Below are positions 22,457 through 32,083 of a DNA stretch of 64,000 nt, in pieces. The stretch covers positions 65,524 through 129,523 of the forward strand of contig NZ_ASXG01000182.1 in the NCBI RefSeq assembly GCF_000411975.1. Reading direction: 5' to 3'. The stretch comes from Amycolatopsis orientalis DSM 43388 (GTDB lineage Bacteria > Actinomycetota > Actinomycetes > Mycobacteriales > Pseudonocardiaceae). The notes beneath the pieces are model-generated. The model was not told the origin of the DNA. It saw only the letters and a program-made list of their open reading frames with translations, and did no database searches. Both the position numbers and the translations under genes were made by a program. The stretch's first letter is position 1. Every line of letters starts with the position of its first letter.

Positions 22457-24808
22457 GTGCGGATTTCAGTAGTCGGCGGCGGGCCTGCGGGCCTCTACTT
22501 CGCCGTGCTCGCGAAGCAACTCGGCCCGGACCACGAGATCACGGTCTGGGAGCGCAACGCGCCGGATGACACGTTCGGCTTCGGCGTGGTCTTCTCCGAC
22601 GAGACGCTCGGCGGCATCGAGCACGCCGACCCGGCCGTGCACGAGGCGATGAGCCGGGAGTTCGCGCGCTGGGACGACATCGACGTGCACTACCGCGGCA
22701 CGGTGTCGACCTCGGGCGGGCACGGCTTCGCCGCGATGAGCCGGAAACGGCTGCTCGCGATCCTGCAGCAGCGGTGCCGCGAAATGGGTATTGATGTCCG
22801 ATTCCGCACTCTCGCGCCGGACGCCGCCGAACTGGCCGCTTCTGCCGATCTCGTCGTCGCGGCCGACGGCGTGAATTCCGCGGTGCGCACCGCGTTCGCC
22901 GAATCGTTCCGGCCGTCGGTGGAGACCCGGCAGTGCCGCTACATCTGGCTCGGCACCGACCTCGTGTTCGACGCGTTCAAGTTCTACGTGCTCGAAACGC
23001 CGCACGGCATCATGCAGGTCCACGGCTACCCGTACGGCCGCGACGGCAGCACGTTCATCCTGGAGATGCACGAAGACGTGTGGCAGCGCGCGTTCGGCCC
23101 GATCGCCGCCACCGGCCTCGGTCCGGGCGAAAGCGACGAGAAGTCGATCGAGCTGATCCGCGAACTGTGCGGCGACATTTTCGACGGACACCAGTTGCTG
23201 GCCAACAACTCCAAATGGACCACCTTCGGCACGGTGCGCTGCGAAAACTGGGTACACGACAACGTCGTGCTGCTCGGCGACGCGGCGCACACCGCGCATT
23301 TCTCGATCGGCTCCGGCACGAAGCTCGCGATGGAGGACGCGCTCGCGCTCGCCGCGTGTCTGCACGAACAGCCGAGCGTTCCGGAAGCCCTTGCCGCATA
23401 TGAACAAGAGCGTCGTCCGGTCGTCGCGTCCACGCAGCGGGCGGCGCAGGCGAGCCTGGAGTGGTTCGAGAACCTGGCGCAGTACACGCATCAGGAACCC
23501 GAGCAGTTCGCGTTCAACCTGCTGACCCGCAGCCGTCGGGTCACCTACGACAACCTGAAGCTGCGGGACAAGGAATTCGCCGCCTCGCTGGATCAGTGGT
23601 TCGCCGATTCGCTCGGCACTTCCGTCGCGCCGCCGATGTTCCAGCCGGTGCGCATCGGCTCGCTGGAATTGCCGAACCGGATCATCGTGTCGCCGATGGA
23701 CATGTACTCCGCGGTCGACGGCGTGCCCGGCGAATTCCACCTGGTGCACTTGGGCAGCAAGGCGCTCGGCGGGGCCGGAATGGTGATGACCGAGATGATC
23801 TGCGTGTCCGCCGAAGGCCGGATCACGCCGGGTTGCCCCGGGCTCTACACCTCCGAGCAGGAAGCCGCGTGGAAGCGGATCGTTGACTTCGTGCACCGGG
23901 AAACCCCGGCGAAGATCGGTTTGCAGCTGGGGCATTCCGGCCGCAAGGGCTCCACGAAACTGATGTGGGAAGGCATCGACGACCCGCTGCCGGAAGGCAA
24001 CTGGGAGGTCTGCGCACCGTCCGCGCTGCCGTACTCGCCGAAGAACCAGACGCCGCGCGAACTCACTGTCGCCGAGCTGGGCGAGATCCGGGACCAGTTC
24101 GTGGCGGCCGCGGAGGCCGCCGCGCGCGCCGGGTTCGACCTGCTGGAACTGCACTGCGCACACGGCTATCTGCTGTCGTCCTTCCTGTCTCCGTTGACCA
24201 ACCACCGCACCGATGCCTATGGCGGCTCCCCGGAAAACCGGCTGCGTTTCCCGTTGGAAGTCTTCGACGCGGTCCGCGCGGTGTGGCCGGCCAACCGTCC
24301 GCTGACCGTCCGGATCTCCGCCACCGACTGGTTCGAGGGCGGCAACGACGCCGACGAAGCCGTGGCCATCGCGCAGGCGTTCGCCGAACACGGCGCGGGC
24401 GCGATCGACGTGTCGACCGGCCAGGTGGTCAGCGAGGAGAAGCCGAAGTTCGGCCGCAGCTACCAAACGCCGTACGCCGACCGGATCCGCAACGAGGTCG
24501 GCCGCCGCTACGGCACCGCGGTGATCGCCGTCGGCGCGATTTCCTCTTACGACGACGTGAACTCGCTCATCCTGGCGGGCCGGGCCGACCTGTGCGCACT
24601 CGGCCGCACTCACCTGTTCGATCCACAATGGACCCTGCACGCGGCCGCCGCGCAGGATTACCCGGTGGCGTGGCCGAAACAGTGGGCCGCGGGCAAACGC
24701 CCGCCGCAGACCGGGCGCTCCGACGGCCCGGAGCCCCGGCTGGACCTGGTCCGCACCGGCGGACACCAGACCGCCCATGCCCGCTGGCGACCGGAGGACG
24801 CCCGATGA
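22457..24808 (+). CDS. bifunctional salicylyl-CoA/2-aminobenzoyl-CoA-type hydroxylase fused to Old-Yellow-Enzyme domain
   Basis: 783-aa fusion. Residues 1-380 are a class A flavin monooxygenase: VVGGGPAGLYFAVLA for FAD, and VLLGDAAHTAHFSIGSGTKLAMED. Residues about 390-760 are an Old Yellow Enzyme: PVRIGSLELPNRIIVSPM, LQLGHSGRKGS, HCAHGYLLSSFLSP and GGSPENRL. The same fusion is annotated as salicylyl-CoA 5-hydroxylase, and characterised in Azoarcus as 2-aminobenzoyl-CoA monooxygenase/reductase. It would hydroxylate, and perhaps reduce, an aryl-CoA ring. The GTG start at 22457 is followed by an ATGA link to the acyl-CoA dehydrogenase. No aryl-CoA ligase is adjacent. Confidence 0.93.
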   Translation: MRISVVGGGPAGLYFAVLAKQLGPDHEITVWERNAPDDTFGFGVVFSDETLGGIEHADPAVHEAMSREFARWDDIDVHYRGTVSTSGGHGFAAMSRKRLLAILQQRCREMGIDVRFRTLAPDAAELAASADLVVAADGVNSAVRTAFAESFRPSVETRQCRYIWLGTDLVFDAFKFYVLETPHGIMQVHGYPYGRDGSTFILEMHEDVWQRAFGPIAATGLGPGESDEKSIELIRELCGDIFDGHQLLANNSKWTTFGTVRCENWVHDNVVLLGDAAHTAHFSIGSGTKLAMEDALALAACLHEQPSVPEALAAYEQERRPVVASTQRAAQASLEWFENLAQYTHQEPEQFAFNLLTRSRRVTYDNLKLRDKEFAASLDQWFADSLGTSVAPPMFQPVRIGSLELPNRIIVSPMDMYSAVDGVPGEFHLVHLGSKALGGAGMVMTEMICVSAEGRITPGCPGLYTSEQEAAWKRIVDFVHRETPAKIGLQLGHSGRKGSTKLMWEGIDDPLPEGNWEVCAPSALPYSPKNQTPRELTVAELGEIRDQFVAAAEAAARAGFDLLELHCAHGYLLSSFLSPLTNHRTDAYGGSPENRLRFPLEVFDAVRAVWPANRPLTVRISATDWFEGGNDADEAVAIAQAFAEHGAGAIDVSTGQVVSEEKPKFGRSYQTPYADRIRNEVGRRYGTAVIAVGAISSYDDVNSLILAGRADLCALGRTHLFDPQWTLHAAAAQDYPVAWPKQWAAGKRPPQTGRSDGPEPRLDLVRTGGHQTAHARWRPEDAR

Positions 24809-25950
24809 ACGCTTTCGCCTTCACTCCGGAACAGACCTCCTACGCCGCTTCCGTCCGGAAAATCGCCGCCGAACAGCTCGTCGGATTGGCCGCCGCCGGC
24901 GCGGAAGGCGAGGTAAACCGTCCGCTGCTCAAAGCCATGGGCTCGCACGGTTTGCTCGCCCGGCTCTTCCCCGGGGTCGAAAGCGGACAGCCGACCCGGC
25001 AAGCCGCCGCGACCGACCTGTGCCTGTTGCGAGAAGCCCTCGCCACCCAAAGCACCGAAGCCGAAACCGCGTTGGCGTTGCAGGGCTTGGGCAGCTACCC
25101 CGTCCTCCAGTCCGGTTTGGACGAACAGGTCCAGCGCTGGCTCCCGGCCGTCGCCGCCGGCGACGCCGTCGCCGCCTTCGCACTGACCGAACCGGAGGCC
25201 GGATCCGACGCCGCCGCGCTGCGCCTGACCGCCGAACCAGACGGGGACGGCTGGCGGCTCACCGGCACGAAGATGTGGATCTCGAACGCCCCGGAAGCCG
25301 ACTTCTACACGGTTTTCGCCCGCACGACGCCGGATGCCGGTGCGCGCGGCGTCAGCGCCTTCGTCGTCCCCGGCGACCGCGCCGGACTCAGCGGCGAGCA
25401 CCTGGACCTGGTGAGCCCACACCCCATCGGCACAGTAGTGTTCGACGGCGTCCGGGTGCGTCGCGACGAACTCCTCGGGGAAGAAAACCGCGGTTTCGCG
25501 GTAGCCATGCGGACTTTGGACCTGTTCCGGCCAAGCGTCGGCGCGTTCGCGGTCGGGATGGCACAAGCCGCTCTCGACGCGACGGTGGAGTACACGGCTT
25601 CGCGCGAGGCATTCGGCGGTCCGTTGGTGAAGCAGCAGACGGTCGCACACACGCTGGCCGAAATGGCGACGCGGACGGAAGCCAGCCGTCTGCTGGTGTA
25701 CGCGGCCGCGGCAGCATATGACGCCGGCGAGCAGAACCTGGCTGGTCGCGCGGCAATGGCCAAGTTGTTCGCGACTGAGACCGCGCAATACGTGGTGGAT
25801 CAAGCAGTGCAATTGCACGGCGCCCGCGCACTGCGGCGCGGGCATTTGCTGGAGCATCTGTACCGGGAGGTCCGTGCGCCGCGCATTTACGAGGGTGCGT
25901 CCGAGATCCAGCGGACGATCATCGCGCGGTCGCTGCAGCGGCGCGGATGA
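24805..25950 (+). CDS. acyl-CoA dehydrogenase
   Basis: 381 aa, with FALTEPEAGSDAAALRLTAE and WRLTGTKMWISNAPEADFY (FAD and acyl binding), SREAFGGPLVKQQTV, and the C-terminal IYEGASEIQRTIIARSLQ. It is joined by ATGA overlap to the fused hydroxylase. In aryl-CoA pathways such an enzyme would act on a ring-reduced or ring-opened CoA ester. Its exact substrate is unknown. The operon appears to end here. Confidence 0.92.
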   Translation: MNAFAFTPEQTSYAASVRKIAAEQLVGLAAAGAEGEVNRPLLKAMGSHGLLARLFPGVESGQPTRQAAATDLCLLREALATQSTEAETALALQGLGSYPVLQSGLDEQVQRWLPAVAAGDAVAAFALTEPEAGSDAAALRLTAEPDGDGWRLTGTKMWISNAPEADFYTVFARTTPDAGARGVSAFVVPGDRAGLSGEHLDLVSPHPIGTVVFDGVRVRRDELLGEENRGFAVAMRTLDLFRPSVGAFAVGMAQAALDATVEYTASREAFGGPLVKQQTVAHTLAEMATRTEASRLLVYAAAAAYDAGEQNLAGRAAMAKLFATETAQYVVDQAVQLHGARALRRGHLLEHLYREVRAPRIYEGASEIQRTIIARSLQRRG

Positions 25951-25970
25951 GCCGGCGTACGGACAGCGAA

Positions 25971-26702
25971 CTACTGAACGCTCGCGCGGCGCTTCGGCTT
26001 CCGGTCCAGCCACAGCTGCGCCGCGATCAGCGCGACCGTCCAGCTCACCCACGCTCCGAGCGCGGCGATTGACTGCCCCAGCGCGATCTCGCTGCCGCCG
26101 AACGTCGTGGCGAGCCGCGGCTCCAGGAAGATCGCCGCGACCGGGCCGATCAGCCGGTTCAGGATGATCGACATCGTCAACGCGAAGCTGCGGATCATCC
26201 AGCGCCGATGATCGCCGAACCGGCGTTCGCGAGCGGCGCGGAAGCCCGCCCACGTCGTGCCGAGCCACAGCACCGCGAGCAGCACGTCGCTGGCCCGGGT
26301 CACCGGCCCGTACGGAGTCGCCGCGCCGACCGTCAACGCCAGCAGGCCGGACGGCAGCACCCCGGCGAACACGTAGGCACGGCCGGAATAACGGTGCAGC
26401 ACTGGATGCTTCCGCCGGATCGACGGCCAGACCTGCAGCACCGCGGTCACCATCGCGATCGAGCCGAAGAGCACGTGCCCTACCAGAAACAGGTAGTGCG
26501 CCGGGAAGGTCGACGGGACGCGCGACCGCGCCGGATCGAACGCCAGATAAGGCGGCAGCGAATACGCCAGGAAAGCGACCACCACCAAGCCCAGCGGCGC
26601 TGTCCAGGGGCGTCGCCACCAGTGTTTCTTCGGCTCGACCCGTACCGTTCGCTCCGGTGCGGACTGCGCCCGCGTCGGTCGAAGATCCGTCCCCGCCGTC
26701 AT
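25971..26702 (-). CDS. DUF2306 multi-pass membrane protein
   Basis: 243 aa from the ATG at 26702 (MTAGTDLRP). A polar N-terminus of about 45 residues precedes roughly six hydrophobic segments: LGLVVVAFLAYSLPPYLAF, HYLFLVGHVLFGSIAMVTAV, GVLPSGLLALTVGA, DVLLAVLWLGTTWAGF and others. HPVLHRYSGRAYV and the His/Arg-rich loop GDHRRWMIRSFAL match the DUF2306 family, thought to be heme- or quinone-linked by resemblance but with no proven role. It stands alone and converges on the acyl-CoA dehydrogenase. Confidence 0.85.
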   Translation of the reverse strand: MTAGTDLRPTRAQSAPERTVRVEPKKHWWRRPWTAPLGLVVVAFLAYSLPPYLAFDPARSRVPSTFPAHYLFLVGHVLFGSIAMVTAVLQVWPSIRRKHPVLHRYSGRAYVFAGVLPSGLLALTVGAATPYGPVTRASDVLLAVLWLGTTWAGFRAARERRFGDHRRWMIRSFALTMSIILNRLIGPVAAIFLEPRLATTFGGSEIALGQSIAALGAWVSWTVALIAAQLWLDRKPKRRASVQ

Positions 26703-26952
26703 GATCGCCTCTCTCCGTCGTCCGTTCTCGGCTGGCACTTCCGAACGTATGACGGGCGCCCCCGGCGAACCATGGGGCCGGCTGGCGTCAGTGCGGTGGG
26801 GGCAGCCTTACCCTCGGCCAGGTGATCCCGGCGCCCTCGGTGACCATTGCCGCAGAGGTCCAGACCAGGCATACTTCTCCTACTTTGTTGCCCGCCACAA
26901 CAAAGCGTTCACCCTCGTCCTAGGTTCCTCCCCGAAACCGAGGTGACAACGC

Positions 26953-28170
26953 ATGTCCCATTTCCGCAGACGTCTCCCCACCGCGCTCGCCGCCGCCGCG
27001 CTCCTGGCGCTCGGCCTCCAGGCCGCTCCAGCCGTGCTGGCTCCTGCGACCGCGGCGGCCGCAGAGAGTTTCACCGACGATTTCGACGGCCCGGCCGGGG
27101 CCGCCGCCGACGCGTCGAAATGGACCTACGAAACCGGCGACAACAACGGCAACAACCACGAACGCCAGTGGTACACCGCGGGAGCCGCGAACGGCGCGCT
27201 CGACGGCCAGGGCCATCTGGTGATCACCGCCAAACGCGAAAACTCCGGCCACACCTGCTGGTACGGCACGTGCCAGTACACGTCCGCCCGGCTCAACACC
27301 GCCGGGAAGTTCAGCCAGGCCTACGGCCACGTCGAGACCCGGATGAAGATCCCGCGCGGCCAGGGCATGTGGCCCGCGTTCTGGATGCTCGGCGGCGGGA
27401 ATTGGCCGGGCGACGGCGAAATCGACGTCATGGAGAACATCGGCCGCGAGCCGAACACCGTGCACGGCACCATCCACGGTCCCGGCTACTCCGGCGCCGG
27501 CGGCATCGGCGCGGCATACAACGGCCCGGTCTTCGCTGACGATTTCCACACTTACGCCGTCGATTGGTCGCCGAACAAGATCGTCTGGTCGGTCGACGGC
27601 AACGCTTACGAAACCCGCACCCCGGCCGACCTGAACGGCAACCGGTGGGTCTTCGACCATCCCTTCTTCCTGATCCTGAACCTCGCGGTCGGCGGCGACT
27701 GGCCCGGCGACCCCGACGGCAGCACGCAATTCCCGCAGCAGCTGGTCGTCGACTACGTGCACGTGTCCACGAGCAGCACTGGCGGGTCGAGCGGCCGGAT
27801 CATCGGCATCGGCGGCAAATGCGTCGACGTGCCCTGGGCCAATCCGGCGAACTTCACCCAGCTGCAGATCACCGACTGCAACGGGAACGCCGCGCAGAAC
27901 TGGACCGTCGGCAGCGACGGGACCCTGCGCGCGCTCGGCAAGTGCATGGACGTCAAGTACTCCGGCACCGCCGACGGCACGCCAGTCCAGATGTACGACT
28001 GCAACAACAGCGACGCGCAGCAATGGGTCGTGACCGCGGCGCACGACATCGTCAACCCGCACGCGAACAAATGTCTCGACGCGGCCGGGGTCAGTTCGGC
28101 CAACGGGACGAAACTGCAGCTGTGGACGTGCACCGGCAACGTCAACCAGAAATGGTCGGTGAACCAGTAG
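26953..28170 (+). CDS. secreted GH16 beta-glucanase with C-terminal ricin-type (CBM13) lectin domain
   Basis: 405-aa extracellular enzyme. The Sec signal peptide spans residues 1 to about 37, with cleavage after the ATAAAA region. The GH16 domain (about 40-270) carries the catalytic GEIDVMENIG (ExDxxE) and WPAFWMLGG. A short Ser/Gly linker leads to a beta-trefoil (about 280-405) with repeated CxDV...Q and QxW units (CVDVPWAN, CMDVKYSG, CLDAAGVS). It probably cuts beta-1,3-glucan such as laminarin, with the lectin helping to anchor it. A GC-rich terminator follows. Confidence 0.95.
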   Translation: MSHFRRRLPTALAAAALLALGLQAAPAVLAPATAAAAESFTDDFDGPAGAAADASKWTYETGDNNGNNHERQWYTAGAANGALDGQGHLVITAKRENSGHTCWYGTCQYTSARLNTAGKFSQAYGHVETRMKIPRGQGMWPAFWMLGGGNWPGDGEIDVMENIGREPNTVHGTIHGPGYSGAGGIGAAYNGPVFADDFHTYAVDWSPNKIVWSVDGNAYETRTPADLNGNRWVFDHPFFLILNLAVGGDWPGDPDGSTQFPQQLVVDYVHVSTSSTGGSSGRIIGIGGKCVDVPWANPANFTQLQITDCNGNAAQNWTVGSDGTLRALGKCMDVKYSGTADGTPVQMYDCNNSDAQQWVVTAAHDIVNPHANKCLDAAGVSSANGTKLQLWTCTGNVNQKWSVNQ

Positions 28171-28194
28171 CCGTCCACTGTGGACGAAAGAAGA

Positions 28195-28234
28195 CGGCGG
28201 GCCGTCCCCTCCCCCCGGTGGTTACGGCCCGCCG
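28195..28234 (+). terminator. terminator hairpin after the GH16 gene
   Basis: 11-bp perfect stem CGGCGGGCCGT/ACGGCCCGCCG with an 18-nt loop, 25 bp after the glucanase stop. The rest of the 286-bp convergent gap to the GntR gene is GC-rich and shows no other feature. Confidence 0.75.
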
Positions 28235-28456
28235 CGTAAGCCGCGTGGGCCGGGCGGGAACCAAGGCAGCCGCCCGGCCGCGCATCGCCCGCCGCGCGCC
28301 GGCTGGGGGTCCCAACGCGCGGGGCGGCACTTTCACCCGGCCCAGCACCCAAGGTAGCCAGACCACCCGCACCGTGGCCCCTTCCGGCTGACAGGTGGGC
28401 CCGATCGGCCATTCTCGCTGCCTTCCCGGGCAAACCAGCCGGTCCGGCTCAACCTC

Positions 28457-29173
28457 TCAGCGGGTCCCGGCCAGTTCCGCGTAGGCCTCGACCAGCTGCG
28501 CTTCGGCGTCGTCGAGATAGACAGCGAGCATCTCCGCGGTACGGATTCCGTCGCCCGTCGCGAGCACGTCCAGGATTTCGTGGTTTCGCGGCAGATACCG
28601 CTCATGGAAGCGGCGCGGGTCGGCCATCACGTGGAACACCAGCCGCAGCTCGGCGGTGAGCGCCTGCATCAGCTCGACAATGCGCTCGCTGCCGGCGAGC
28701 GCGACCAGTTCCGCGTGGAAACGGATGTTCGCGGTGCCCAGGTCCTGCCACTGCGCCCGCTTCGCCGCGCGATCGCCGTCCGCGACCGTGCTGGCGATCT
28801 TCTCGTACGACGCCGGCTTCTCGGTCACCTCCCGGACCGCGGCGCACTCGATGAGCTTGCGGACCCGGTAGATGTCGCGGACGTCCTCGACGCTCGGCAC
28901 CCGCACGAAGACGCCGCGGTTCAGCTCGTGGACCAGCAGCCGTTCGTGCGTCAGCAGCCGGAAGGCTTCACGGAGCGTGTTGCGCGAGACCCCGAGCGCG
29001 CTGCCGATGTCCTGCTCCGAAAGCCGTACTCCAGGCAGGAAGTACCCCTCGGAAACGCGCGTGCGCAGCACGCCGGCGACTCGTTCCGCGGTGCTCGTCC
29101 GGCCGAGCAGGCCGCGATCCGCTTCCAGGCCCATCGGCTCTCCGTCGGTGACCACGTCGCCCAGCGTAGCCAT
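28457..29173 (-). CDS. GntR-family regulator (FCD/FadR subfamily)
   Basis: 238 aa from the ATG at 29173 (MATLGDVVTDGEP). The winged helix includes VRLSEQDIGSALGVSRNTLREAFRL (about residues 48-72), followed by an all-helical FCD effector domain with metal-ligand candidates in FHAELVALAGSERI and HEILDVLATGD. It is divergent from the MFS/DUF1445/Pxp operon by 108 bp and is its likely regulator, probably sensing 5-oxoproline, glutamate or a related acid. Confidence 0.9.
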   Translation of the reverse strand: MATLGDVVTDGEPMGLEADRGLLGRTSTAERVAGVLRTRVSEGYFLPGVRLSEQDIGSALGVSRNTLREAFRLLTHERLLVHELNRGVFVRVPSVEDVRDIYRVRKLIECAAVREVTEKPASYEKIASTVADGDRAAKRAQWQDLGTANIRFHAELVALAGSERIVELMQALTAELRLVFHVMADPRRFHERYLPRNHEILDVLATGDGIRTAEMLAVYLDDAEAQLVEAYAELAGTR

Positions 29174-29180
29174 CGGACGG

Positions 29181-29215
29181 TGAACAATAAAATGAGGGAC
29201 TTGTGGAATTGTTGA
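29181..29215. promoter_or_regulatory. imperfect inverted repeat in the GntR-MFS divergent promoter
   Basis: TGAACAAT (29181-29188) and ATTGTTGA (29208-29215), one mismatch from a perfect inverted repeat, in the locally AT-rich centre of the divergent region. Candidate GntR operator; the wide spacing leaves this uncertain. Confidence 0.35.
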
Positions 29216-29281
29216 ACGATCCGTACGGTAGCCGCCAGGTGACTCGTGCCACCATGAGTTCGTCCCCTTGTGAGGTGCCCT

Positions 29282-30541
29282 ATGAACGTCAACGTCGCCG
29301 ACGGCACCGCGAACGCGGCCCGCCCGTTCGGCTGGTATCGCTCGCTCGGCCGCAAGGGCCGCCGCGCCTTCCTCGGCGCGTTCGGCGGCTACGGCCTCGA
29401 TTCGTTCGACTACCAGACCCTTCCCTTCGGCCTGGCCGCGATCACCGCCTACTTCGGCATCACGTCCGGGGAAGCGGGCCTGCTCAGCACGGTCACGCTC
29501 GTCGTGTCGGCGATCGGCGGCGTCGGAGCCGGCGTGCTCGCCGACCGCATCGGCCGCGTCCGCACGCTGCAGCTGACCATCGCGATGTACACGATCTTCA
29601 CGGTGCTCTGCGGTTTCGCGCCCAACTTCGAAACGCTGCTGGTCTTCCGCGGCCTGCAGGGGCTCGGGTTCGGCGGCGAGTGGGCGGTCGGTGCCGCGCT
29701 GGTCGCCGAGTACTGCTCGACCCGGTACCGCGGCCGCACGGTGGCGTTCGTGCAGAGCGCGTGGGCGGTCGGCTGGGGACTGCTGGTGCTCGTCTACACG
29801 GTGCTGTTCAGCGTGCTCGACCAGGACATCGCGTGGCGCGTGCTGTTCTGGGTCGGCGTCATCCCGGCGCTGCTCGTGCTGTGGGTCCGGCGCAGCGTCG
29901 AGGACGCGCCGGAGGCCGCCGAACGACGGGTTTCGGCGAAGGTCAAGGGCTCGCTCATCGGGATCTTCCGGCCGAATCTCCTTCGCACCACGGTCTTCGC
30001 CGCGCTCCTCGCGACCGGCGTCCAAGGCGGCTACTACACGCTGTTCACCTGGATGCCGAAGTACCTGCAGACCAGCCGCGGCCTGTCCGTGGTCAACACC
30101 GGAGGCTACTTCGCGCTGCTGATCCCGGGCGCGTTCATCGGCTACGTCTGCGGCGGCTACCTCACCGACCTGCTCGGCCGGAAGAAAACCTTCCTGCTGT
30201 TCTCGGTCGTTTCCGCGCTGCTGATCGTGCTGTTCGTGCAGCTGCCCTACGGGGCGAACGGCCTGATGCTGCTGATCAGTTTCCCGCTCGGCTTCTCGAC
30301 TTCGGCGATCTTCAGCGGCTTCGGCGCGTATCTCGCCGAGCTGTACCCGACCGCGCTGCGCGCCACCGGGCAGGGCTTCACCTACAACTTCGGCCGCGCG
30401 GTCGGTGCCGCTTTCCCCGCCGTGGTGGGCTTTCTCGGGGCAGGCGGGGCGATCGTGCTCGGCGCCGTCGGGTACGCGATCGCCGCGGTCGCGCTGCTCG
30501 GGCTGCCGGAAACGCGAGGCAAGGAACTGGTGGAGCGATGA
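29282..30541 (+). CDS. MFS transporter (AAHS/sugar-phosphate-like), probable 5-oxoproline or organic acid importer
   Basis: 419 aa with about 12 hydrophobic segments. The MFS signature between helices 2 and 3 is [14 protein letters not shown], repeated in the second half as [27 protein letters not shown] is typical of the aromatic-acid/proton symporter group. The ATG at 29282 follows GTGAGG, and the stop overlaps the DUF1445 gene (ATGA). Being the first gene of an operon with pxpABC, it probably imports 5-oxoproline or a precursor such as D-glutamate. The direction and substrate are inferred. Confidence 0.9.
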   Translation: MNVNVADGTANAARPFGWYRSLGRKGRRAFLGAFGGYGLDSFDYQTLPFGLAAITAYFGITSGEAGLLSTVTLVVSAIGGVGAGVLADRIGRVRTLQLTIAMYTIFTVLCGFAPNFETLLVFRGLQGLGFGGEWAVGAALVAEYCSTRYRGRTVAFVQSAWAVGWGLLVLVYTVLFSVLDQDIAWRVLFWVGVIPALLVLWVRRSVEDAPEAAERRVSAKVKGSLIGIFRPNLLRTTVFAALLATGVQGGYYTLFTWMPKYLQTSRGLSVVNTGGYFALLIPGAFIGYVCGGYLTDLLGRKKTFLLFSVVSALLIVLFVQLPYGANGLMLLISFPLGFSTSAIFSGFGAYLAELYPTALRATGQGFTYNFGRAVGAAFPAVVGFLGAGGAIVLGAVGYAIAAVALLGLPETRGKELVER

Positions 30542-31332
30542 CCACTTCCTACGATCCCTCGACGCTCACTCCGGCCGAGGCCCGTGCACTCTTCCGGGCC
30601 GGCACCGAACGGCCGACCACCGGATGGGCCGACGGGTACGCGCAGACGAACCTGATCGCCGTCCCCGCGGACTGGGCCGACGACGTCCGCGAGTTCTGCG
30701 CCCGCAACCCGAGGCCGTGCCCGGTGCTCGACGTCAGCGAACCCGGCGACCCGAGCACGCGGCTCGCACCCGGCGCGGATCTGCGCACCGATCTGCCGCG
30801 CTACCGCGTCTGGCACAACGGCACGTTGACCAGCGAAATCACCGACGCCACCGGGGTGTGGCGCAGCGACCTGGTCGCGTTCTCCATCGGCTGCAGCTTC
30901 AGTTTCGAGACGTTGCTGCGCGCCGCGGGCATCCCGCTCCGGCACGTCGAACAGGGCCGGAACGTCTCGATGTACGTGACGAACCGGCAGTGCGCACCGG
31001 CCGGACGGCTCAGCGGGCCGATGGTGGTGTCGATGCGGCAGATTCCGGAAACCCTGGTCGAGGAGGCCGTGCGCGTCACCGCCGCGATGCCCGCCGTGCA
31101 CGGCGCTCCGGTGCACGTCGGCGACCCGGCCGAGCTGGGCATCGCCGACCTGGCCCGGCCGGATTTCGGCGATCCGGTCGACGCCGAACCCGGGGACGTG
31201 CCGGTGTTCTGGGCCTGCGGCGTCACCCCGCAGGCGGCGCTGATGGCGTCAAAGCCGCCGTTCGCCATCACGCACGCCCCCGGCTACATGTTCTTGACCG
31301 ACCGACCCGATCGCGAATACCAGGTGGGATGA
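30538..31332 (+). CDS. DUF1445/UPF0317 family protein, putative hydro-lyase (possible D-glutamate cyclase)
   Basis: 264 aa. The family core is [45 protein letters not shown] and [27 protein letters not shown], with several conserved Cys and His. The family is named putative hydro-lyase. The mitochondrial D-glutamate cyclase, which makes 5-oxo-D-proline, contains a related domain. Placement directly before pxpABC supports a cyclase or 5-oxoproline-related role. Translationally coupled to the transporter. Confidence 0.85.
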   Translation: MTTSYDPSTLTPAEARALFRAGTERPTTGWADGYAQTNLIAVPADWADDVREFCARNPRPCPVLDVSEPGDPSTRLAPGADLRTDLPRYRVWHNGTLTSEITDATGVWRSDLVAFSIGCSFSFETLLRAAGIPLRHVEQGRNVSMYVTNRQCAPAGRLSGPMVVSMRQIPETLVEEAVRVTAAMPAVHGAPVHVGDPAELGIADLARPDFGDPVDAEPGDVPVFWACGVTPQAALMASKPPFAITHAPGYMFLTDRPDREYQVG

Positions 31333-31333
31333 C

Positions 31334-32083
31334 ATGGACCTCAACAGCGACCTCGGCGAAGGCTTCGGCGCCTGGACCATGGGCGACGACGAAGCCATGC
31401 TCGACATCGTGACCAGCGCGAACGTCGCGTGCGGCTTCCACGCGGGCGACGCGAGCGTGATGCGCCGGGTGTGCGAACGCGCGGCCGAACGCGGCGTCGC
31501 GATCGGCGCGCACGTCGGCTACCGCGACTTGGCCGGCTTCGGCCGGCGCGCGCTCGACATCGCTCCGGAAGACCTCGCGGACGAAGTGCTGTACCAAATC
31601 GGCGCTCTCGACGCCTTCGCGCGCGCGGCGCACAGCTGCGTGCGTTACGTGAAGGCGCACGGCGCGCTGTACAACACCGCAGCTGTGGATCCGGAGCAGG
31701 CAGCTGCGCTTGTCGAAGGCGTACGGCGCTATCACACCGATCTGGCGCTGCTGTGTCCTCCGGACTCCGAAATGCTGCGCGCGGCTCAAGCGGCGGGCGT
31801 GCCTGCGTACGCAGAAGCGTTCGCCGACCGTGCGTACACGCCCGAGGGGCGCCTGGTGTCGCGCAAGCTGCCGGGTGCGGTGCTGCACGACGCGGACGAA
31901 GTCGCCGCGCGGGCGCTCACCATGGCGACCACCGGCGAGGTTGTCGACGCCGAAGGCGGCAAGCTGACGCTGCGGGCGGATTCCCTGTGCGTGCACGGAG
32001 ATACGCCCGGCGCGGTCGAGCTGGCCCGGCGGATTCGCGAGCTGCTCACCGAATCCGGCGTGGTGCTGAGGTCGTTCGTGTGA
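31334..32083 (+). CDS. pxpA: 5-oxoprolinase subunit A (LamB/YcsF family)
   Basis: Catalytic partner in ATP-dependent ring opening of 5-oxoproline to glutamate. The 249 aa begin MDLNSDLGEGFG, the family start, with ANVACGFHAGDASVM, GAHVGYRDLAGFGRR and VKAHGALYN. It starts 1 bp after the DUF1445 stop and overlaps pxpB by 4 bp. The complete PxpABC set follows in the usual A-B-C order. Confidence 0.95.
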   Translation: MDLNSDLGEGFGAWTMGDDEAMLDIVTSANVACGFHAGDASVMRRVCERAAERGVAIGAHVGYRDLAGFGRRALDIAPEDLADEVLYQIGALDAFARAAHSCVRYVKAHGALYNTAAVDPEQAAALVEGVRRYHTDLALLCPPDSEMLRAAQAAGVPAYAEAFADRAYTPEGRLVSRKLPGAVLHDADEVAARALTMATTGEVVDAEGGKLTLRADSLCVHGDTPGAVELARRIRELLTESGVVLRSFV

